Assembly: GCA_030180135.1 (NCBI GenBank)
Contig: CM058229.1
Coordinates: forward strand, 42,683,522 to 42,747,521
DNA from: Orychophragmus violaceus
Lineage: Eukaryota; Streptophyta; Magnoliopsida; Brassicales; Brassicaceae
Reading direction: 5' to 3'
Length of the DNA: 64,000 nt
Position numbers and translations under genes: made by a program. The notes below the pieces were generated by a model. That model searched no databases and had not been told where the DNA came from. It saw only the letters and a program-made list of their open reading frames with translations. Positions 22,126 through 32,215 of this stretch are shown in pieces. How positions within the stretch are numbered: the first letter of the stretch is position 1; each line of letters starts with the position of its first letter.

Positions 22126-22310
22126 CAAAGGAGAAGCACGGGGGCAAGAAAACAAGAAGAAATCAAAAGCCGACCTCAGATCCGACGATAATCGCCAAGA
22201 AATGAGGCGGCGGCGATAAGAAAACTTTTAGGTCTTCGAGAGAAAAGAGAGAATTTTTTTTTTTGGGAACGATTGTCCCTAACCAGTTAATTTCTATGAC
22301 CCCTAAATTT

Positions 22311-22558
22311 AGGACCGGCTATATAGCCAATATCCAAATACTGAGATATGAGAGATTGGCACATCAACATTTTATGAGAAATTTATTTCTCAGGAAGTAT
22401 ATATAGGGGATTATTGTAAATCGTCTTTAACTTTAAATAGTTAGTAGTACTGAACGAGTGTGATCTCGCATACTAACGATGAGGTTAATTTTTGGGAAGT
22501 GTTCTTAAAGTACAATTTTTAGGTTTATAATTAGGGGTGAATTCCTTTGTTCACCTCA
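22311..22558. other. Spacer, nothing recognised
   Basis: AT-rich flank between the poly(A) retroposon and the LINE remnant. No gene or repeat seen. Confidence 0.4.
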
Positions 22559-23002
22559 TTTTTTTTTTCATCTAGACGATTTTATTAAACATACCTCAAT
22601 CCACACAAACACATACAAATATAATCCTACTATAAGACCTCACCATAAAGGTTTGTTTACAAAAACTTCGATAGAGCATGAAACTTCACTTATTTCTGGA
22701 AATCAAATAGAGGAAGCGAACCTTTCAATCTTTAAAAAATCTTGCATCCATCTAGGATAGTCCACCGCCACGTATGACTGAACTAGATCAAGATCTGTTA
22801 CACTTTGAGCTATGATTGAGGCTCTTCTGTTCGCCTCCATGAATTCCACTTTAAGTCTCCACGCATTCATTCCAGCCAGAAATCTAGTCAGTTCAGAGGC
22901 ATCATATTTTTAGGATGGCCAAGCGCTCAGCCTTAGTACTGTTCAAAGTAAATCCAAATCTGTTGAAGAAAATATTACCTTGTTCAGCTTATGACTGCAC
23001 AT

Positions 23003-23426
23003 TGTCACGGCCCAATTTTTACCCATGAGTTTACTTGATGATAACGGGCCGAGACCAAGAGAAGACCCAAGATGCTACAAGCCCATCTTCTAGAAGCTTG
23101 GAGAGCATCTTAAATTATTGTAGAAAAGTGTGGAAGAGTGTGGAAGAGTGTAGAGGATTAATCTTAGCCCTTAGATTAGATTAATCTCTACCGTTGGATC
23201 TTGGGGGAAACTTGTATATAAGGAGGTGTGAGCCTCACTTGTAAATCATCCAAGCATTGAGCTTTCAATACAAGTTCTTCTAAACACTCTCTCTCTCTAC
23301 AAATTTCGTAGCTTTCTCTCTCTAAGGACTGAAGTCCTATTTCGGAGCAAGGCTGACTTAGCTACTGCGATGGGCAGAAAGGAGCTAAGGCCGCACTGAC
23401 CGATTGTGAGAAATCAGTCCGTGACA
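23003..23426 (+). repeat. 5' LTR of E3
   Basis: 424 bp, TGTCACGG...CCGTGACA, with a TATATAAGG box at 23215-23223 and a 10-bp tandem repeat (GTAGAAAAGT / GTGGAAGAGT units) at about 23119-23155. Confidence 0.93.
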
Positions 23427-23427
23427 G

Positions 23428-23440
23428 TTGGTATCAGAGC
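23428..23440 (+). other. Primer binding site of E3
   Basis: TTGGTATCAGAGC directly after the LTR, complementary to initiator Met tRNA. Confidence 0.88.
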
Positions 23441-23471
23441 GAAGTTTCGACCGAGGGAATAAGGAAGAACG

Positions 23472-25177
23472 ATGGCCGGATCGAATGAGAGTTCCAACCC
23501 AGAAACCAACATCACCGCCGAGGAACAGGGAAGGGATACCGCGATTACCCAAGCTAAGAAGGGAAGCCGGCGTGATAAGAGCGTTACCCGGGAGATGTTG
23601 GCCATGGGGTTGGAAGAAGTGGGGGAGAGGATGGATAGGCTGGAACACAACTCAGAGGCGTTGGAAGAGCTGGTGATGTCGGAGTTGGAGGACATCAAGA
23701 AGAATGCTGCCAACACCGACTCTCGGTTCGTTCAGCTGGAGAAGTTGGTCCGGTCTTTCCGGGATGAGGTGATACGAGGCTTGCGTGATGAGATCATGGC
23801 AAGGCTGGAGGCGGACATCACTCTATGCAGGAGGGCTGCAGCCAACGGCGGCCAAGGTGGGCCGGTTGGAGTTGGGAAGATTGATGTCCCGAAACCGTCG
23901 AAGTTCAATGGGGCGAGAGATGCTAAGGAAGTTGACAATTCCTGTGGCAGCTGGAGCATTACTTCGACATCGTCAACATGACGGATGAGAGGACCAAGGT
24001 CAAGACGGCCACAACGTACTTGACCGACACGGCGATGTTATGGTGGCAGAGGAAGCTAGCCGACATCGAGAGGGGCGCTGCCCAAGTAGGAACGTGGGAA
24101 GAGTTCAAGAGAGAACTCAAGCGACAGTTCTATCCGGAGAATGTCGTGTATGAAGCCCGGAGGAAGCTGAGGGAACTCCGGCAGAAAGGTACGGTCCGCG
24201 ACTATGTTAAGGAATTTACCAACATTATGTTGCAGATTCCTAGCATGTCCAACGAAGATCTTGTCTTCCATTTCACCGATGGATTACAAATCTGGGCGAA
24301 ACAAGAGCTGCAACGAATGGGAGTTCAGACTCTTGACGAGGCAGTTGCGGTGGCCAAGTCCTTGATCGACTTTCGCTCCCAAAGCACGTCCGACTCACAT
24401 AAGAGGAAGGATAAAGAGAAGGTCGTGGCTAAAAGTGGGGGAGAAAGGCGTGATTATCACCCTCGACCCAGCGGGAAGGATAAGATCCTAAGTCGGGATG
24501 ACTATGAGGCAAAGAAGAAGTCTTTCGTGCCGAGAGGTAGCTGTTTCGTGTGCAAGGGGCCACACACCATGAAGGATTGTCCAAAGATGGGGTCACTTTC
24601 CGCGATGGTTGAGCAGCGGGATGCCGAGACTCAAGGGGAGGAATCGGCAAAGATGGGGTCATTACAACTCCTTAACGCCCTTAGAGCTAGCCCGGTTGCC
24701 AAGACGGTCAACAAAGGGCTTATGTACGTTGAAGCCCGAATCAACGGGAAGATGGCTCAATTTATGGTGGATACGGGAGCCACACATAACTTCATGGCTG
24801 ATGATGAAGCCAAGAGACTTGGAATTCGTTGGGATAGACGGGAGGGCTGGATGAAGACGGTGAACACCAAAGCCCAACTGGTTCAAGGGACGGCTCGAGG
24901 AGTGGAGATGAAGCTGGGCGAATGGGTTGGTCCGGTGAATTTCTCGGTTGTCCCGATGGACAATTTTAAGGTGGTGATCGGCTTGGACTTCATGAGACAA
25001 GTCCTAGCCATACCGATGCCCGCTCTCAGCTCGGTATGCATCCTTGAGAAAGGATCGCAGTGCATGGTCCCAGTCGTGGAGGAGGGTGAACCCACGTTCT
25101 TGGCTGTGATGAAGGTGGAAGATGAAGGCGGGAAGAGTGAACCGCTACCACCGGTTATTGAAGCTGTCCTTGAATAG
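23472..25177 (+). pseudogene. E3 gag-protease region, one frameshift
   Basis: Starts at ATG 23472 (MAGSNESSNPET). The first frame runs to about 23940, where one T appears missing; the second frame (to 25177) carries the rest. Retrotransposon gag domain (YLTDTAMLWWQRKLADIE ... FKRELKRQFYPENVVYEARR), a CCHC-like knuckle CFVCKGPHTMKDC (24545-24580), and an aspartic protease FMVDTGATHNFM (near 24765). The frame stops at TAG 25175-25177, followed in frame by the RT region, so the stop interrupts what should be one polyprotein. Confidence 0.88.
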
Positions 25178-25930
25178 AACAAGGACGTTATGCCCGCTAA
25201 GTTGCCCGAGAAGCTACCACCAAGGCGGGAAGTGGACCATCGGATCGAGTTGGAGGTAGGGGCTAAACAACCGGCGATGGCTCCTTACCGGATGGCTCCC
25301 TGCGATCTTGAAGAGCTCAGGAAGCAATTGGATGAGTTGCTGGCTACGGGGAAGCTTAGGCCGTCGAAAGCTCCCTACGGTGCCCCGGTTTTGTTCCAAA
25401 AGAAGCATGACAGATCGTTGCGGATGTGTGTGGACTACCGGGCACTAAACAAGGTAACCATCAAGAATCGTTACCCGATTCCTTTGATCGCTGACTTGTT
25501 CGATAGGTTGGGAGAGGAAAAGATCTATACCAAGATGGACTTGCAGAAGGGGTATTATCAAGTCCGGATTGCCGAAGGAGATGAGCCGAAAACAGCTTGC
25601 ATCACTCGGTACGGGTCGTTTGAGTGGCTGGTGATGCCCTTTGGCCTCACAAACGCCCCAGCCACGTTTTGCACGCTGATGAATCAGATCTTGCAGCCTT
25701 TCCTTGACCGGTTCGTGGTGTGTTACCTGGATGACATCGTGATCTATAGCAACACGATGGAGGAGCATGTCGAGCATTTGCGGACATTTTTCCGAGTTCT
25801 CCGAGAGAACGAACTGTTCGTGAAGAGAGAGAAGTGCATGTTTGCCACCGAAGAAGTTCAGTTCTTGGGGCACGTCATTGGGCATAGACGGATTAAGATG
25901 GATGAGCTGAAGGTGAAAGCGATCACCTAG
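25178..25930 (+). CDS. E3 reverse transcriptase segment
   Basis: Same frame as the protease after the TAG. Contains gypsy RT blocks: LRMCVDYRALNKVTIKNRYP, KMDLQKGYYQVRI, MPFGLTNAPATF, and the catalytic CYLDDIVIYS (near 25720). Ends at a second TAG (25928-25930) immediately before WEAPT, where chromoviruses usually have a glutamine-tryptophan pair, so it is probably CAG to TAG. Confidence 0.9.
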   Translation, partial: NKDVMPAKLPEKLPPRREVDHRIELEVGAKQPAMAPYRMAPCDLEELRKQLDELLATGKLRPSKAPYGAPVLFQKKHDRSLRMCVDYRALNKVTIKNRYPIPLIADLFDRLGEEKIYTKMDLQKGYYQVRIAEGDEPKTACITRYGSFEWLVMPFGLTNAPATFCTLMNQILQPFLDRFVVCYLDDIVIYSNTMEEHVEHLRTFFRVLRENELFVKREKCMFATEEVQFLGHVIGHRRIKMDELKVKAIT

Positions 25931-26453
25931 TGGGAAGCTCCGACGAAGATGACGGAGTTGAGATCTTTCCTTGGGCTGGTAAACTATATCGCCGGTTCAT
26001 TGAAGGATACTCGAAGAGGGCTTCTCCCTTGACCGACTTGTTGAAGAAGGCGAAGAGTTGGGAATGGTCGGAGAAATGCCAGGAAGCCTTTGAAGAGTTG
26101 AAGGCCGCGGTGAGTCAAGAACCTGTCCTTTCCTTACCGGATTTCAAGCTGCCCTTCGAACTACATACAGATGCGTCCGACTTTGCGATTGGAGGAGTAT
26201 TGATGCAAGAAGGTCATCCCATTGCCTTCGAAAGTCAGAAGTTGAATGAGACAGAGAGGCGGTATACGGTCCAAGAGAAGGAAATGACGGCGGTGGTCCA
26301 TTGCCTTAGAGTTTGGAGGCATTACTTGCTGGGATCGCACTTTGTGATCAAGATGGACAATGTGGCCACGAGTTACTTCCAAACCCAGAAGAAGTTGTCG
26401 CCTAAACAGGCTTGTTGGCAAGATTTCTTGGCGGAGTTTGACTACACAATGGA
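25931..26453 (+). pseudogene. E3 RNase H segment, truncated by the MULE
   Basis: After the second TAG another one-base loss near 25987-25991 moves the frame; the frame reading RRFIEGYSKRASPLTDLL continues into RNase H (LHTDASDFAIGGVLMQ, RRYTVQEKEMTAVVHCLRVW, FVIKMDN) and ends at the MULE insertion at 26453. It removes the RNA strand during reverse transcription. The sequence resumes at 27709. Confidence 0.88.
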
Positions 26454-26728
26454 GGGAAAACGGCCAATTAATACCCGGACATTTCAAGATGGTACCGATT
26501 AGATCATACACAATTTTGGTGTGCAAATTCATATCTAAACATTTAATTATTTGAATATTCATGCCCATACAATCTTTTTTTGGCGAAAACATACATTGAC
26601 TAAATTCTGTTAGTCAACTCCGTCAATTTACTAACAGAAAATCCGAGCTGACATTTTAAATCCGAGTTGGCACTACTAAACAAACCAAAACGATGTCGTT
26701 TTGATAAATTAAAAAATAACCAACTATG

Positions 26729-26792
26729 CGCCTTGAACCCTTGACCTCTTGCTTCCATAGCTTAAGCTTTACCAACCCAGCTAAGCGATTAT
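26729..26792 (-). other. tRNA-like segment in left MULE TIR
   Basis: Reverse strand reads CGCTTAGCTGGGTTGGTAAA (A box-like), then AGCAAGAGGTCAAGGGTTCA (B box-like). It looks like a degenerate tRNA gene pointing outward; no complete cloverleaf was confirmed. Confidence 0.5.
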
Positions 26793-27360
26793 TTAAGTTT
26801 AGGGTATCGAATGTAGTTTATATTTATTGCGTAGAAGGAAATCACAAATGTTAAAACTCAAAAGAAACGATTCTTCGTTACTGGAAGCTTGAAAGTGTTC
26901 GAACAAATAATTTGTGACAAAAAAATTTGAACAAATAATAAGCAGAAGAATCAGTTCGATAATCAGAAATCAAATATAAAAGTCATGAAGAACAATACAA
27001 AATCATCCAAATCGTGATTCAAGTAGATAGATAAATGGGTTGATCTTGTTACCCAGAAATGGAATCAGAACAAAAATCGCTTAAATCTGTTTGAATATTG
27101 GGAATTTCAATCAAAAACATTGGAATCTACCAATACAAAAACAGAGATTATTAGAACTGAAAAGAAAATCAAACATCAGCATACCGATTTCCTTCTCCGG
27201 AATAAATCGGCCAAGATGGTGGGTCTTCAAGGAGGAAGAAGGAGAAAAGATGAGCAGAAGAATCAGCTAGAGGTGGAACATCACGTGCTCTCAAATGGGG
27301 AAGATGATATAAAATTCGTAACATATATATACTATATTTGATCAAGTATTAACAAAAGGA

Positions 27361-27420
27361 TTGCTTAGCTTGATTGGTAAGGTTTAAGTGATGGCAGCAA
27401 GAGGTCGAGGGTTCAATTCC
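27361..27420 (+). other. tRNA-like segment in right MULE TIR
   Basis: Mirror copy: TTGCTTAGCTTGATTGGTAA (A box-like) then AGAGGTCGAGGGTTCAATTC (B box GGTTCAATTCC). It points outward, towards the right end of the element. Confidence 0.5.
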
Positions 27421-27698
27421 AGTGACTGTTTTTTTTTTTATTTATCAAAATGTCAAAATGACGTCGTTTTGGTTTAGTAGTGCTAACTCGGATTTAAAAT
27501 GCCAGCTCGGATTTTCTGTTAGTAAATTGACGGAGTTGACTAACAGAATTTATTCAATGTATGCTTTCGCCAAAAAAAATTGTATGGGCATGAATATTCA
27601 AATAATTAAATGTTCAGATATGAATTTTCACACCAAAATTGTGTAGGATCTAATCGGTACCATCTTAAAATGTCCGGGTATTAATTGGCCGTTTCCCC

Positions 27699-27972
27699 AC
27701 ACAATGGAGTACAAGCCCGGGAAGGCTAACGTAGTAGCTGACGCGCTAAGTCGGAAGGCAGAACTGGCGGCAATGAGAATGGCTGAGGGAAGCATCTTGG
27801 GCCGGATTAAAGAAGGGCTGGAACGTGATCCAATGGACCAAGAGCTGATGAAGTTGGCTGGAGAAGGGAAAACCCATCAGTTTTGGGTTGAAGACGGGTT
27901 GCTTTATGCCAAAGGACGTCGACTATACGTTCCGAAGTGGGAGAGCCTCAGACGGGATGTCATTCGGGAGTG
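27699..27972 (+). pseudogene. E3 RNase H end / integrase start, cut by E4
   Basis: Resumes the E3 polyprotein: MEYKPGKANVVADALSRKAE is the end of RNase H (the conserved N-x-x-ADALSR motif), followed by the linker and the first residues of the integrase zinc finger region (RLYVPKW, RRDVIRE). Interrupted at 27972 by E4; coding continues at 37838. Confidence 0.9.
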
Positions 27973-29166
27973 TGATATATCATGGTTTTTACCGGTTTTA
28001 TGCCATGATATAATTGTGTTTTAGTGTTCTTTTGTGTTCCTTTAGAGTCTTTTACATGTATAATCAGGTTTGGAGCAGAATTGGAGATATTGGAGCATTT
28101 TGGGGATTTTTGGAGTGCTTGGCCGAGAAATTGAGCTCACTGTCCGATTTTGAGATCATGCATCGATCGACACACCCTTGGTGTCGATCGACACACTAGC
28201 GAGATGGGCCGATTTGGCGGTTTAATGAAGATTCAAGATTTTGCACTTTGGCCCAGAAGTTTCCAGTATTTACAAAGAAGCCCCAGCCGAGATTATGCCT
28301 ATATAATTAGTTTTTTGGTGTTTATTTTAGATACGCTTTCATAATTAGAGCTAAGAGGTTTTTAGAGCTATTGGGGCTGATCTGATCTTGTACTTCACTT
28401 TATTTTGGAGAAGATTTCGAACCCCTTTATTTATTTAATCTCTTTTATGATTTCTATTAATTCATTGATTATGCTTTCATATTCTATGTCTGAGTAGATT
28501 CATAGTTAGGTTTAGGGTTTCTCATTAAGGATTTCATGACTTGCTAGACTTGTTTAATTCAGTTAAGGATTCACATGAATAGAATGTTCTTCGATCTAAA
28601 TTGAGTTTAATGCTAGTTCTAACCTGATCAATTAGAATCTAGATCTTAGGTTGCTAATACGACACGAGAGTGTGGTTTAGAATCTGAACTATTTAGGTTG
28701 AGCAATTAAATTATTCGCAAAGAGATTTGGCTTAGTTTAATTGTGAACATATCGAACTTGAAATTAATGCTGGTTTAATCTGTTAGTAATTGCAAAGAGA
28801 TTTGGATTACTGCACTTAGACTTAGAGAATTCTCGCAAAGAGATTTGGTTAATTCTATATCCGTGATTTGAGTTCTAGAACTGTGCTTAATTAGATCATG
28901 ACTGATTGATTTGTCTGCTTGTTTGATTTCCTGAGAACGCCCTAGACTTAGCGCCTCTAATTAACTGCTTTCACCACTACCAATCTGCTACTTGTTTACT
29001 TTCTTACTTTGCTATTTAGTTTACTACAATTTGCTTTCTTCTTAGTTTAAATTCCTACGGTTCTTTATCTATCGAGACCAGAGTCTCTGTGGATTCGATA
29101 CCCTATATACTACAATCACTTAACTGTGCACTTGCAGTAGAATAGGATTAAAACTAGACCCTATCA
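27973..29166 (+). repeat. 5' LTR of E4
   Basis: 1194 bp, TGATATATC...CCCTATCA. One palindrome pair at 28164/28185 (21 bp). A short motif GCAAAGAGATTTGG recurs three times (about 28718, 28792 and 28834). Confidence 0.95.
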
Positions 29167-29172
29167 AGTTTT

Positions 29173-29190
29173 TGGCGCCGTTGCCGGGGA
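29173..29190 (+). other. Primer binding site of E4 (Asp tRNA type)
   Basis: TGGCGCCGTTGCCGGGGA, seven bases after the LTR; the primer type usual for Athila/Tat elements. Confidence 0.88.
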
Positions 29191-29324
29191 CTCTTAGAGT
29201 CTTCGATAGGATCGAACTTAGGGTTTTTACTAGGATTTTTTATTTTTGTTTCGTTTTATTTTGTTTTTATTTTTAGTTACTAATTTTTCTCTGTTTTCTC
29301 TCTGTCGCAGGTACCGATTTCGCT

Positions 29325-29415
29325 TTGCGTCGATCGTTGCACCCTTGTGTCGATCGTCACTAGGCGATTCTGAGATTGTATCGATCGTTGCACTGATAGC
29401 ATCGATCGTTGCTTG
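29325..29415 (+). repeat. Palindrome pairs in E4 leader
   Basis: CGATCG cores at 29331/29351 (20 bp) and 29382/29403 (21 bp), just before the gag start. Confidence 0.85.
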
Positions 29416-29432
29416 ACGATTACAGACAGTTT

Positions 29433-30953
29433 ATGCAGACGCGTGAAACTCGAAGTAATCAGAACCTGAACCTCGTTAATCTCGGACTTGAAGAACTTGG
29501 ACGTCTAGAGAGGACTAACAGAAGAGAAAGAAGAGAAAGGATGGTGGTACAGAAGCTAATCATTATGCCTGATGCTCAAGGTACCCTGAGGGACCGAGAT
29601 AACAATCCGTACAATGCTGCTGGGCAACGAGTTGATGCTGAAGGGAATGTAATCCCTGATCCTCCTGAGCAACCGCAACAGGAGCAGAACCAAGGTCAAA
29701 GACAGGCCCAAGGTAGAGAGATGGTTGTCCATGAGAGGACTTTAGCTGACTACAACAGACCGGATGAGTTTCATGCAAACCGGTCAGCTCTTGTGATGCC
29801 TGGTTTTGAGAGGAATGATTTTGAGATCAAAACCATCTACTACTCGCTGATGAGACAGAATGCCTTCCATGGTCATCCCACGGAGTAGCCTATGGATCAC
29901 ATTGATCAGTTTGAGGACCTAATCAATGGCATGAATTATGATGGAGTTTGCGAGGATTATCTGTTCCTTAAGCTCTTTCCATACAGTCTCGCTGGAGACG
30001 CTGCTGCATGGCTGAAGCAACTGCCATCTGGGCAGTTTGATACTTGGGCAGCCCTGAAGAGTGAGTTCCTGCATCACTTCTATGATGATGCGCGTTCCGA
30101 TCAGTCCAGACAGGACATTCTGACATTTACCCAAGGTCCTACTGAGCCTCTTAAGACTGCTTGGATGAGATTTAGGAAGTACCAGCGTGACTGCCCACAC
30201 CATGGATTCACTGAGGTCACATTGCTAGGTATCTTCTTCAGGGGCATAGATCTGCCATATCAGTCTGCGCTGGATAACTCCAGTAATGCAAACTTCAACA
30301 CCAGGACTCCTGCACAAGCTAAGCAGTTGATTGAGAACTTAGTGAGCAGCAACAGTTGCAAGACTATGGATGAGAGGAGGAAGAAATCTGGTGGAAGTGT
30401 AGAGAATTCAGAAATGGCTGAATTTAGATCTAAGCTGGACACAATTTGCAATCTCCTGGCTGGTAAGAAGGCTGTCCACTTTGCCCAAGATGTTGAGGTA
30501 ATTCAGACTGAGGAAGACATTCAGGAAGAAGATGTGAATTACATTGGAGGATCTGGTTTCCAAGGTAACAGATTTGGTAATCAGCAGGAAAACATATTCT
30601 TCAATGGAGGACAGAAGAGTGCCTTCACAGGCAATCAGAACTCAGCTGGTTTTGGACAGACTAGTGGTTTTCAGAAACCTTTTGGACAAGGTACTCAGAG
30701 AACCTATGGATCTTCATCTTATCAGACTCCTCCTGCAGCCACTGCTCATGGAAGTAAGATGGAGGCAATGATGAAACAGCTGTTGGAGAGTCAGACTAAG
30801 AGTGCGGCAGACTTCGACAAGAAGATAGATACAGTCTATGAGGAGCTGAATGGGAAATTTGAATACCTGAGCGCACATATGAAGGAGCTTGATGCTAAGG
30901 TTGCAAGAACTGCTGGATATGCTCAGAGGGAAGATGGATATCTCCCAGGGTGA
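29433..30953 (+). pseudogene. E4 gag, one internal stop
   Basis: From ATG 29433 (MQTRETRSNQ) to TGA 30951-30953. A TAG at 29886-29888 splits the gag domain; the frame is unchanged after it (MDHIDQFEDLINGM), so it is a point nonsense, probably CAG to TAG. The retrotransposon gag domain (FSYSLAG-like PYSLAGDAAAWLKQLP, FRKYQRDCPHHGFTEVTLL) is typical of Athila. A glycine/glutamine-rich tail follows. No CCHC knuckle was seen. The frame continues past the TGA. Confidence 0.88.
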
Positions 30954-31352
30954 ACTGATGCTAATCCCAAGTACCAATGCAATGCAGTGACATTGAGAAG
31001 TGGTAAGGAGTTGTTACCTGGCCAGAAAAGGCAGTTAAGTGTTGAGGAACTCGTGGAAATTGAAGAATTGGAAGATGGGATCCGTGACATTCGCAATGCA
31101 TCGATCGACGCCACCAAGCAACGGTCGATGCAAAGCGATAACGAAGAAACTGTCGTAGCGAAGTCACCCAGCAACGATCGACACAACTCCAGTGACGGTC
31201 GATGCAAGGCGACTGCAGAGAGTTCAAAACCTGAGAAACCAAAACAGTCGACCGAGAGGGTTTACAAGCCTAAGGTGCCCTATCCAAGGACCCCAGAAAA
31301 GCTAAAAACGATAGGCAGTATGCCAAATGTAAAGAGTTCATTAAAAAGGTGA
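30954..31352 (+). pseudogene. E4 gag-protease linker with palindrome pairs
   Basis: Same frame as gag up to about 31305, where one base seems to be missing in an A-run and the frame shifts. It encodes the conserved VTLRSGKEL segment and a linker containing two palindrome pairs (31102/31122, 31175/31196), translated as low-complexity peptides such as SIDATKQRSM. The linker appears dispensable for any domain. Confidence 0.8.
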
Positions 31353-31969
31353 AAGTTGAAGTGCCTTTGATTGACTCCATGGAAACCTCTCCTGTGATGA
31401 GAAGATGTCTTAAGGATATGATTGCTGGGAAGTGGTCTGACGAGGAGAGTGTAATGATGATCAATGAGGTGTGTAGTGCAGTGATTCAGGGCAGAATTCC
31501 TGAGAAGTTAAAAGATCCAGGAAGCTTTGTACTCGATTGTGCTATCTACAGGGAGAGATTCGAAAGGTCTCTATGTGATCTTGGTTCCAGTGTGAATCTT
31601 ATGCCTTTCTCAGTTGCTAAGAGGCTCAAAATGACTGACTTTATACCCACTAGGATATCACTGGTTTTGGCAGATAGAACAATCAGGATTCCCGAAGGAT
31701 TATTGGAGGATGTGCCCATAATGATTGGCCAATGTGTGATTCCTACTGACTTTGTGGTTCTGCAGTATGGAGAGGAACCAAAGGATCCACTAATTTTAGG
31801 CAGACCTTTCTTAGCTACAGCTGGTGCGATGATTGACTGTCAAGGAGGTAGAATAGTTCTAAATGTGGGTGATCTGAAGATGAGTTTTGATATGGACAAG
31901 CTGGCAAAGAGACCAACCATCGACGGACAGACCTTTTATGTTGACACACTAGGTGATTTGGCTACATAA
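31313..31969 (+). CDS. E4 aspartic protease segment
   Basis: Frame after the indel: VKVEVPLIDSME, then the Athila-type retropepsin with LCDLGSSVNLMPFSVAKRL (near 31570), the usual Asp with Leu-Gly in place of Thr-Gly, and DPLILGRPFLATAGAMID (near 31785). It would cleave the polyprotein. Ends at TAA 31967-31969; the same frame continues (YFHKTHAEDPLE), consistent with CAA to TAA. Confidence 0.85.
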   Translation, partial: RQYAKCKEFIKKVKVEVPLIDSMETSPVMRRCLKDMIAGKWSDEESVMMINEVCSAVIQGRIPEKLKDPGSFVLDCAIYRERFERSLCDLGSSVNLMPFSVAKRLKMTDFIPTRISLVLADRTIRIPEGLLEDVPIMIGQCVIPTDFVVLQYGEEPKDPLILGRPFLATAGAMIDCQGGRIVLNVGDLKMSFDMDKLAKRPTIDGQTFYVDTLGDLAT

Positions 31970-32215
31970 TACTTTCACAAGACACATGCTGAAGATCCAC
32001 TAGAAAGAGCTTTACTGAGCTCTATATTGGAGCTGGAGTACATGCAGGACGAGCCAGCAATGTGCTATGCAAGACTGATGGATTCGGTTGAGGTGGCGAT
32101 GAAGGTGGAAGTGTCTGACGCGACGATGCAACGATCGACACAAACCAAGCATCGGTCGTTGCAAGTCGACAGAGACTGGGCCGAGGAAAAAGCTCCGAAA
32201 ATAGAGCTGAAATAA
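31970..32215 (+). pseudogene. E4 protease-RT linker with palindrome pair
   Basis: In-frame linker between protease and RT. It carries one palindrome pair (32132/32153, 21 bp) translated as ATMQRSTQTKHRSLQVD, and ends at TAA 32213-32215 followed in frame by LPSGLRYAFLG, so again a probable CAA to TAA change. Confidence 0.8.

Larger units (their letters stand above)
7369..22130 (+). mobile_element. Copia LTR retrotransposon E1 (carries nested E2)
   Basis: Complete but defective Ty1/copia element, 7374-22125, about 7.36 kb after removing E2. It has matching 703-bp LTRs, a Met-tRNA primer binding site, gag-protease-integrase-RT-RNase H order (integrase before RT defines copia), a polypurine tract, and the 5-bp target duplication CAAAG at 7369-7373 and 22126-22130. 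Roughly ten substitutions separate the LTRs by eye (about 1.5%), so it is older than E2. It inserted into the poly(A) retroposon. Confidence 0.95.
6651..22310 (-). mobile_element. GC-rich poly(A) retroposon (possibly Sadhu-like), split by E1
   Basis: Two GC-rich pieces, about 6667-7373 and 22131-22294, become contiguous (about 870 bp) if Copia element E1 is removed. Read on the minus strand the element ends in a poly(A) tract (poly(T) at 6664-6675). The flanks carry a long near-identical direct repeat, TATGACCTCTAAATTT at 6651 and TATGACCCCTAAATTT at 22295-22310, as expected for LINE-mediated insertion. No long ORF with a known domain is seen. Size, GC content and poly(A) tail recall the crucifer Sadhu retroposons, but that family assignment is inference; a LINE fragment or processed gene copy is also possible. 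Confidence 0.6.
26444..27708. mobile_element. Non-autonomous MULE (Mutator-like) with ~340-bp TIRs carrying tRNA-like segments
   Basis: Element 26454-27698 (1245 bp) with long terminal inverted repeats (about 26454-26795 and 27358-27698; ends GGGAAAACGGCC / GGCCGTTTCCCC). It is flanked by a 10-bp duplication ACACAATGGA (26444-26453 and 27699-27708), within the size range of MULEs. Removing it restores the E3 reading frame. The interior (about 560 bp) has a short open frame, 27120-27341, with no known domain. No transposase. Confidence 0.88.

Noticed and set aside
27361..27420. A functional tRNA gene
   Set aside because: Lacks a clear acceptor stem and lies inside a transposon inverted repeat.
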